Shown here: positions 26,016-32,239 of the stretch, one piece after another
Position numbering within the stretch: the first letter of the stretch is position 1
Layout: the number at the start of each line of letters is the position of its first letter
From: Fidelibacterota bacterium TCS55
Lineage (GTDB): Bacteria > Fidelibacterota > Marinisomatia > Marinisomatales > TCS55
Length of the DNA stretch: 42,751 nt
Direction of reading: 5' to 3'
Assembly: GCA_905182385.1 (NCBI GenBank)
Contig: CAJJBS010000034.1
Span: forward strand, 1 to 42,751
Notes under the pieces: model-generated
What the model was told of the DNA's origin: nothing
The model's database searches: none
What the model saw: the letters and a program-made list of their open reading frames with translations, nothing else
Translations under genes and position numbers: made by a program

Positions 26016-27298
26016 TAGAAATTTTTATTTAAAATCGATGATAAGTTATAAACTAGTTCATCAGCATTTTCATGATTAAATATCATCGGGGGCTTAATTT
26101 TTAATACATTATGATCAGGCCCATCTGTGCTAATTAAAATTCCATGATCTTTCATATGGTTTTCAATCAATTTTGCTTCGCTTGTAGCTGGAGATAATAG
26201 TTCTTTATTTTTAATTAATTCAATGCCTACAAATAACCCTATACCTCTTATATCTCCAATTAAAGGGTGGTCGAGGGTTCGTAATTGAGTAATTAAATAG
26301 CTTCCTACTTCTAATGCATTTTTTTGTAAATCTTCATCTTCAATAATATTTAATACTTCGTTTCCTATTGAACACGATACGGGGTTACCACCAAATGAAT
26401 TGAAATATTCCATGCCATTATTAAATTTATCTGCAATTTCTTTTGTTGTTACTACAGCCGCAATAGGATGACCATTTCCCATTGATTTTCCCAAAGTAAC
26501 TATATCTGGGATAACGTCGCATGTCTCAAATCCCCAAAAGCTTGACCCCATTCTCCCAAAACCTATTTGAACTTCATCAGCTATATTTATACCTCCAACA
26601 TCATTTATTAACTTAAATGTTTTTTTAAGAAAACTTTCTGGAAGAACTATTTGACCACCGCAACCCATTAAGGATTCAACCATAAATGCAGATACATTTT
26701 TTTTGTTTTGTTTAATATTATCAATTATTTTAATGACTTCGCTAACATAAGCATCAACTGTATTATCACCTCTGTACTTACCTCTAAATTTATCAGGTCT
26801 AGGTATGGTATGAACAAAATCTGGAGCTCCAGCTCCGCCTGGCCCTTCATGCTTATATGGACTTATATCTACCAGTGAAGATAAATTACCGTGATAACCA
26901 GCACCCAGAACTATAGTTTGATTTGAATTTGTGATAGTTCTAGCAATACGAAGAGCTAAATCATTTGCTTCACTTCCAGAGTTTGTAAAAAAACATACAT
27001 CTAAATTTTCAGGTAATTTATCTGTTAATGCTTTTGCATATTTAACAATTTTTTCATCAATATATCTAGTGTTTGTATTGAGCTTTCTAAATTGTTTTTC
27101 AGCTACCTTAGCAATCTTTGGGTGAGAATGGCCCACATGTTGAATATTATTTACTGCATCAAGATAACGATTGCCTTCTGAGTCATATAAATATTGACCA
27201 AAACCTTTCACTATATGGAGTGGCGTATTATAAGACATACTTAATGATGGAGCCAAATGGGCTTTACGAAGTTTAAATATTTCATTACGATTGAGCAT
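26015..27298 (-). CDS. Class III aminotransferase-fold ammoniophospholyase (AGXT2L1/AGXT2L2-like)
   Basis: A 427-residue PLP enzyme of fold type I: SGSEAND (107-113), ADEVQ with D241 for the pyridine nitrogen, and K271 in GKSMGNGHP forming the PLP Schiff base. The segments YHGNLSSLVDISPYK, VVTTKEIADKFNNGMEYFN, GDIRGIGLFVGIEL and NVLKIKPPM closely resemble the human phosphoethanolamine and 5-phosphohydroxylysine phospho-lyases, not ordinary transaminases. Reaction expected: elimination of ammonia and phosphate from a vicinal amino-phosphate to give an aldehyde. The overlapping gene upstream encodes a hydroxylysine-kinase-like protein, which favours phosphohydroxylysine; phosphoethanolamine is the alternative. 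ATG 27298 is preferred over TTG 27304. It overlaps the kinase gene by 14 bases. Confidence 0.85.
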   Translation of the reverse strand: MLNRNEIFKLRKAHLAPSLSMSYNTPLHIVKGFGQYLYDSEGNRYLDAVNNIQHVGHSHPKIAKVAEKQFRKLNTNTRYIDEKIVKYAKALTDKLPENLDVCFFTNSGSEANDLALRIARTITNSNQTIVLGAGYHGNLSSLVDISPYKHEGPGGAGAPDFVHTIPRPDKFRGKYRGDNTVDAYVSEVIKIIDNIKQNKKNVSAFMVESLMGCGGQIVLPESFLKKTFKLINDVGGINIADEVQIGFGRMGSSFWGFETCDVIPDIVTLGKSMGNGHPIAAVVTTKEIADKFNNGMEYFNSFGGNPVSCSIGNEVLNIIEDEDLQKNALEVGSYLITQLRTLDHPLIGDIRGIGLFVGIELIKNKELLSPATSEAKLIENHMKDHGILISTDGPDHNVLKIKPPMIFNHENADELVYNLSSILNKNF

Positions 27299-28289
27299 AA
27301 TCAACCATTTTCTTTGAAAATAATTCTAAATCCTCATGTCTTATTTTTCTTAGATAATTCCATGCTTTTTCTTGAGAAATTAATAAATATTTGTTTGAAG
27401 GGAATAATTTAGTACGCCAAGCGGCCATAGTAACTGAAATACAAAGTCTGATAAAAGATATGTATGTAATTGCTTCTAACTCAATATTTTTTAAAGGAAA
27501 TTTAGAATGATAGCCCTTGAGAATATTAGCCATGGCTTTATATGATTCACTTTTGCCTAATGCTACGTATGACATACATATAGCTGGCTCAGCTGCCCTA
27601 TAAGAATAAACCATATCTCCAAAATCAATTATCCCATTAAATCGACCATTTCTATCTACAAGAATATTCTGATCATTTCCATCATTATGAATATACATTT
27701 TTCTTAATTTCAAACTATTAATTTCAACATTTGATTTATAAGCATCTAAGAAATATCTAATAGTTTTTTTATCATTTTCATTTTCAATGAAAGTAAGCCT
27801 TGATTTAATTAAATCAATTACTTGAACATCCCAATCAAAATCAGAGTTTTTAAATTTATGATCAAACTGATCTAGAGAGATATCTAGTATTCCAATAAAT
27901 TCGCCCAGTTTAAAATAAGAATCATCATTTAGAACAATATCTTTTAAAAACTTACCTTCAATAAATTTTAGCAATCTAATAAAATAAATAATACCATCTT
28001 TTTTAATAGATTTAATATCCTCTATCAAATTTGGTACTCTTAAATCTGGATTGTTTGATTTAATAAACAATGTTGTTTCGCTTTGCAATTTTAAATAATC
28101 TATACATTCAGATGGATTAGAAATTTTTAAAATATATTTTTTTCCAAAAGAATCCTTAATAAGAAAATTTTGATCTCTATCACTAAACAATAACTTTGAA
28201 TTTGCTTTAATTTTATAACGAGAAAATAAAATATCTTTTACCTCGTTATTTGTAAAATAAGGTGGTGGAGTATTAAATACGGTTAACAT
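27285..28289 (-). CDS. APH-fold phosphotransferase, hydroxylysine kinase-like
   Basis: A 334-residue aminoglycoside-phosphotransferase-fold kinase. DRDQNFLIK (37-45) is a nucleotide-binding strand found in hydroxylysine kinases and in bacterial proteins where this domain is fused to a class III aminotransferase. The catalytic loop is IHNDGNDQN (H201, D203, N207) and the metal-binding motif is IDFGDMVYS (D222), followed by the AAEPAICMSY segment of the same group. Human HYKK uses GTP to phosphorylate 5-hydroxy-L-lysine, the substrate of the phospho-lyase encoded by the next, overlapping gene. The kinase-lyase pairing is the main ground for the specificity call; ethanolamine or another amino alcohol remains possible. 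Confidence 0.78.
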   Translation of the reverse strand: MLTVFNTPPPYFTNNEVKDILFSRYKIKANSKLLFSDRDQNFLIKDSFGKKYILKISNPSECIDYLKLQSETTLFIKSNNPDLRVPNLIEDIKSIKKDGIIYFIRLLKFIEGKFLKDIVLNDDSYFKLGEFIGILDISLDQFDHKFKNSDFDWDVQVIDLIKSRLTFIENENDKKTIRYFLDAYKSNVEINSLKLRKMYIHNDGNDQNILVDRNGRFNGIIDFGDMVYSYRAAEPAICMSYVALGKSESYKAMANILKGYHSKFPLKNIELEAITYISFIRLCISVTMAAWRTKLFPSNKYLLISQEKAWNYLRKIRHEDLELFSKKMVDYAQS

Positions 28290-28362
28290 ATTTTAATGAT
28301 TAAATCTATTATAATTGTTTATAAAGAATCATTTATTAACTCTAAAACTAACAAAAAGAAAA

Positions 28363-28533
28363 TTAATCTAAATACTTTGGAATGAAGAGATATAAAAGCG
28401 CTCCTGTAAACAATGCTAGGAAACCTTTAAAAGAGCCAAGATCCTCACTTAAAATACTAGATTCTTGCATCCAAGATAAAATTGCGAACATTATACCAAA
28501 AGATGATAGATATAACCAAATAACTTTACGCAT
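28363..28533 (-). CDS. 56-residue two-helix membrane protein
   Basis: A short open frame starts at an ATG only 3 bases after the stop codon of the M24 peptidase gene and ends 73 bases before the kinase start. Its product has two hydrophobic segments (about residues 4-21 and 36-51) joined by an acidic loop containing QESSILSEDLG, and a Lys/Arg start (MRK). Codon composition is normal for the window and the tight coupling to the peptidase gene supports translation. I do not recognise a family. It may be a small accessory membrane subunit of the transport or peptidase system. Confidence 0.55.
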   Translation of the reverse strand: MRKVIWLYLSSFGIMFAILSWMQESSILSEDLGSFKGFLALFTGALLYLFIPKYLD

Positions 28534-28536
28534 TTA

Positions 28537-29901
28537 TTAAGCCATTATAGCTTCAATTTCATCTACAGTACGAGGAATAGGAGGTCCTAATAAACGATAA
28601 CCCTCTTCAGTAATTACAATGTTATCCTCAATTCTAATCCCACCAAAACCTTTAAAAGCTTTTAATGCATCATAATTAATAAAATCTTGATGTTTATTTT
28701 CTGACTCCCATTGCTCAATTAAGCTTGGTATAAAATAAATACCAGGTTCTACAGTTAAAACAAATCCTACTTCAAGGTTTTTTGCTAATCTAAGATATGC
28801 TAAGCCAAATTGATCACTTCTATCACTATCGTCATCATAACCAACTAAGTCTTCGCCAAGACCTTCCATATCATGGACATCTAAACCGAGCATATGACCG
28901 AGCCCATGTGGAAAAAATAAGGCATGTGCACCTGCTTGAACCGCATCAATGCTATTACCTTTCATTATGCCTAAAGTAGTTAAACCTTCAACTGCAATCT
29001 TAGCGGATTCGATATGAGCATCCTTATAAGATTTACCAGGAGAACAAAATGAAAAAGCAGCCTGTTGCATGTTAAATACAATATTGTATATATCTTTTTG
29101 TAAAGAGGAGAATTTACCGTTTACAGGAAAAGTTCGAGTAATATCGCTGGCATAATGCAAAGAGGATTCTGCACCAGAATCATTAAGAGCTAATTTTCCA
29201 GAAGTCATTACGTTATCATAATTATTACTATGAAGTATTTCACCATTAATGGTAAAAATGACTGGGTAGGCTAAGCGAGAACCATGCGATAAGGCATAAC
29301 CTTCAATTTGTCCAACAACATACTGTTCAGAAATACCATCTTTAGTTAGTTTCATAGCTAATTTATGCATTTTAGCAGTTATTGACAGAGCTGATTCAAT
29401 TTCAAAAATTTCTTCTTTTGATTTAATCGATCGTTGCTGGATTACATTTTGAATTAAACTTTTAGAAGAACCATTATATTTTCCATTTAAGGTATTATTT
29501 AAAAATATTTCTTGATCAGCTCTGTAAGTAGGTAGTATATGAATTTTACCAGAGACTGTAGATAAATAGTTTTTAAGCTTTGAATTTGATTTAATCTTTG
29601 AGATACCTGAAAACTCTGCCATTAATTGAACAGAAGTTCTTGATCCTTCCCAAACAATATCTTGAACAGAAAGATTATCTCCAAAGAGTATTGTTTCTCC
29701 AGACATAACCTCTATGATAAGATTTAACTCTGGATAATCTAAACCACAATAATATAAAAAGTTGCTATCTTGTCGAAACCTTAATGTATTTGAAGGATAA
29801 TTCATAGGGACAAGATTGTTTCCAGGAAAGAAAATTATCCCACTTTCCAATCCTTCACATAATTTTTTTCTTCTATCTTGGTAAATATTAGCATTAAACA
29901 T
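28537..29901 (-). CDS. pepP: Xaa-Pro aminopeptidase/dipeptidase, peptidase family M24 (PepP-like)
   Basis: The 454-residue protein has an N-terminal AMP_N domain (1-~135) and a C-terminal pita-bread domain. All five di-metal ligands are visible: D241 (LNDSGAE), D253 (YASDITRTFP), H336 (HGLGHMLG), E385 (TVEPGIYF) and E425 (GIRIEDN). It removes an N-terminal residue preceding proline, or splits Xaa-Pro dipeptides, in the cytosol (no signal peptide). Length agrees with E. coli PepP. It is the first gene of the long minus-strand catabolic run and is followed by the small membrane protein and the hydroxylysine-kinase-like gene, which suggests use on Pro- or Hyp-rich peptides. Xaa-Pro dipeptidase activity cannot be excluded. 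Confidence 0.9.
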   Translation of the reverse strand: MFNANIYQDRRKKLCEGLESGIIFFPGNNLVPMNYPSNTLRFRQDSNFLYYCGLDYPELNLIIEVMSGETILFGDNLSVQDIVWEGSRTSVQLMAEFSGISKIKSNSKLKNYLSTVSGKIHILPTYRADQEIFLNNTLNGKYNGSSKSLIQNVIQQRSIKSKEEIFEIESALSITAKMHKLAMKLTKDGISEQYVVGQIEGYALSHGSRLAYPVIFTINGEILHSNNYDNVMTSGKLALNDSGAESSLHYASDITRTFPVNGKFSSLQKDIYNIVFNMQQAAFSFCSPGKSYKDAHIESAKIAVEGLTTLGIMKGNSIDAVQAGAHALFFPHGLGHMLGLDVHDMEGLGEDLVGYDDDSDRSDQFGLAYLRLAKNLEVGFVLTVEPGIYFIPSLIEQWESENKHQDFINYDALKAFKGFGGIRIEDNIVITEEGYRLLGPPIPRTVDEIEAIMA

Positions 29902-29971
29902 TATGTTAAATCTATGTCAAGATTATGGCATTCTAAATATTAATTTTTATTGTTTCACAAAGTACAGATAT

Positions 29972-30009
29972 TTTAAATACATATTAAGTGTATATAAGTG
30001 TATTTTAAA
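29972..30009. repeat. Tandem 10-base repeat inside an imperfect inverted repeat, 70-110 bases upstream of the M24 gene
   Basis: AAGTGTATAT at 29986-29995 is followed directly by AAGTGTATTT (9 of 10 identical). The pair is flanked by TTTAAATACA and TGTATTTTAAA, which are complementary apart from one extra T. The position suits an operator or activator site for the peptidase-led run, but AT-rich sequence makes chance similarity likely. Confidence 0.3.
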
Positions 30010-30093
30010 CTATTAATAATATTTAATTTTATTTTCTACCCTCTTGTAAAATATATTATATATAAATATTAGATGTACTACTATTTACTATTA

Positions 30094-30198
30094 TTAAAAC
30101 CAATTTAATTTAAACATATTATAGATTATATATATCGAAAATAGAGCAAAAAATAGAAAAAATAGAAAAATTATTTTATTGCCGGATATTTTTCTCAT
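30094..30198 (-). CDS. Possible 34-residue membrane peptide
   Basis: An ATG at 30198, 3 bases after the PAP2 stop codon, opens a frame for a peptide with a basic start (MRKISGNK) and one hydrophobic helix rich in F, L and I (about residues 9-26). The spacing to the PAP2 gene is typical for a coupled gene. However, A-rich DNA read in this direction yields Phe/Leu by default, so the hydrophobicity is weak evidence. No known family is recognised. Confidence 0.25.
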   Translation of the reverse strand: MRKISGNKIIFLFFLFFALFSIYIIYNMFKLNWF

Positions 30199-30201
30199 AG
30201 T

Positions 30202-30900
30202 TTAAAATGTCCATGAATAATTAAGTTTAAAAGATTTTTTTGGTGACGATCCATCAATATTCATTATTTCTTTTTCATATAAATGATTGAAGGCTGTAGC
30301 AATGCCCACACCTAATGCTGCACCAAAAACCACATCGCTTAAATAATGCTTATTATCATTAATCCTACTCAAGCCTGTAATTGATGCAAACAGATAAGCA
30401 GGCAAACCAATATCTGTACCATAAATATTCTGAATGATTGTTGCACCTAAAAAACTATTTGAAGTATGTCCTGAAGGAAAAGAACGCTTATTTGATCCAT
30501 CAGGCCGAATCCTCTTTGTAGCAAATTTTATACCATAAGTCACTAGTCCATTTACTAAAAATGAGTTTATAATATATCTTCTTTTTTCTTTTCTCTGAAC
30601 TCCTGAAATAGAGCTCCAAAAAATAAATTGATTTGTTATTCCCCAATAATCTCCAAATATTGATAGTTCCTTTGACAAAATATTTTTTGATCCATTTATA
30701 TTTTGTAAATGAGTATCGTAGTTAGATCCCAACCGTGATATTATTAAACCAGCGACTATAATATTTCTTGAGTCTTTATACTTAATAATGTTTTCAAACC
30801 CTTCTCTCATATATTCAGATGAAACCGTTTGACTATTAATTATATTTAGAATATTTAACGTAATAAGTAACCTTAATAACTTTTTACTGTATTTATTCAT
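30202..30900 (-). CDS. PAP2 family phosphatase
   Basis: A 232-residue protein with an N-terminal hydrophobic signal or anchor (about 9-24) and the three phosphatidic-acid-phosphatase motifs: K125-x6-RP (133), PSGH (142-145) and SR-x5-H-x3-D (178-189). Members hydrolyse lipid phosphates such as undecaprenyl pyrophosphate or phosphatidate at the outer face of the membrane. The catalytic His pair (H145, H185) and D189 are intact. It is transcribed divergently from the lysA-like gene, 92 bases away. A role in recycling undecaprenyl pyrophosphate would fit the adjacent cell-wall island but is an inference. Confidence 0.85.
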   Translation of the reverse strand: MNKYSKKLLRLLITLNILNIINSQTVSSEYMREGFENIIKYKDSRNIIVAGLIISRLGSNYDTHLQNINGSKNILSKELSIFGDYWGITNQFIFWSSISGVQRKEKRRYIINSFLVNGLVTYGIKFATKRIRPDGSNKRSFPSGHTSNSFLGATIIQNIYGTDIGLPAYLFASITGLSRINDNKHYLSDVVFGAALGVGIATAFNHLYEKEIMNIDGSSPKKSFKLNYSWTF

Positions 30901-30992
30901 GTATAAAACTAATCATATTCTTATCTACTTTCACTTATGAGTTATATTCAATATTCGATAACTTTTAGATTAAATCTTTAATAATTAATTTT

Positions 30993-32239
30993 ATGAAACA
31001 TCCTTTAAGAAATCTTATACGTAATAACAAGTTAATGAATGAATTAGCTGAAGAATATGGAACACCCTGTTACGTTTATGATCAACCAAGACTGGTTGAT
31101 AATCTTACAAGACTTGACAATGCTATATCAAAGTACTTTAATAAATATCATATTTGTTACGCAGTAAAATCAAATAGCAATCCTCATTTATTAAAAACTA
31201 TGCTTCTTACACTTCCACATTTAGGTGCAGACTGCTCTAGTCCTGGAGAAGTATACGTCGCTGAAAAATCTGGTATAAATACCAAAGATTGTATTTATAC
31301 AGGTAACTATGAATCTATTGAAGATTTGTCCATAGCTCTTGATAAAGAATGCTATATCAATTTAGATGACCAAACATCTTTTGATCGACTTTCTAAAATT
31401 AAATTACCTGAACGAATTTCTTTTCGATTAAATCCAGGCTTTGGTAAAGGGGAGTTCTCTGGAATAACAACTGCTGGTAATAATGCAAAATTTGGAATCC
31501 CAGCTGATAAAATTATGTCTGCATATAGCAAAGCTAAAGATTCTAATATTACTCGTTTTGGGCTCCAATGTATGGCAGGCTCTGGAAATCTTGAAGAAGA
31601 CCATTTCATTGATGTCATGACAGCAATTCTTCATCATTCAAAAAAATTGAAACTAAACTTAATATTAACTTTGAGTTTATAAGTATGGGTGGTGGCCTTG
31701 GAATTCCTTATAATGAGGACCAACTGTCTTTAAACTATGACAATCTTTTTAAAAAATTATCCGATATTTTTTATGAAGCATATCCTAATAAAGATAAAGC
31801 TCCTGCCCTTTGGATCGAGCCCGGAAAATCTATAGTAGGAGATACAGGTTTTATTTTATCTACTGTAACAGGTATTAAAAATAGTTATAAAAATTTTGTT
31901 GGGCTTGATGCGGGTATGGAAACTTTAATGCGCCCAGCCTTATATGGTGCATTCCATCAAATGTTTAAAGTAGGCATTCATGGCGAGAATGTTGGCACTT
32001 TTGATTTCACTGGACCTATTTGTGAGAACACTGATAGAATTGCATCAAATCGTGATTTTCCAACGGTCACGGAAGGCGATTTAATTGCTATTTTAGATGC
32101 AGGTGCATATGGCTATTCTATGTCACATAATTTTAATACTCGACCTCGTGCTTCTGAAGTATTATTAAATGGAAAATCTCATCGATTGATTAGGCGTCGG
32201 GAAACAATAAAAGATATTTTTTCTGGGTGTGATGTTTAA
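30993..32239 (+). CDS. lysA: Diaminopimelate decarboxylase-like PLP enzyme, interrupted by a -1 frameshift
   Basis: Two adjacent frames together encode one complete fold-III decarboxylase of about 415 residues. The first frame (30993-31682) holds the PLP lysine K59 (YAVKSN), GADCSSPGE and NPGFGKGEFS. The second (31685 onward, open from before 31631) holds SMGGGLGIPY, EPGKSIVGD, GPICENTDR with its cross-subunit Cys, and GAYGYSMSHNFNTRP. Reaction expected: meso-diaminopimelate to lysine + CO2. The frames join exactly at the A7 run 31640-31646, where a -1 shift restores the reading KKIETKLNINFEFISMGGG. Whether this is a sequencing error, a true mutation or recoding is open. The usual HCHIGS segment reads QCMAGSG here, so substrate specificity is slightly uncertain. 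Confidence 0.75.
31640..31646 (+). other. A7 slippery heptamer at the frame junction of the lysA-like gene
   Basis: In the first frame the run reads xxA AAA AAA, the canonical X-XXY-YYZ phasing for -1 ribosomal frameshifting, as in bacterial dnaX. A slip of one base backwards here moves directly into the downstream lysA frame. Poly-A runs of this size are also common sites of polymerase slippage and of sequencing or assembly indels. I found no clear downstream stem-loop. Confidence 0.5.

Larger units (their letters stand above)
29902..30201. other. 300-base gap upstream of the M24 run
   Basis: Very AT-rich. It probably holds the promoter region of the long catabolic run on the minus strand. 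Apart from the repeat at 29972-30009 and the doubtful 34-codon frame at 30094-30198, I see no gene or RNA structure in it. Confidence 0.5.

Noticed and set aside
28797..28979. 60-codon His/Tyr-rich plus-strand frame in the M24 gene
   Set aside because: Antisense to the metal-binding region of a well-supported peptidase; the His content mirrors the sense codons.
29901..29925. TTGACA-like -35 element just upstream of the M24 start
   Set aside because: The matching -10 would fall inside the coding sequence, so it cannot serve this gene in the usual way.
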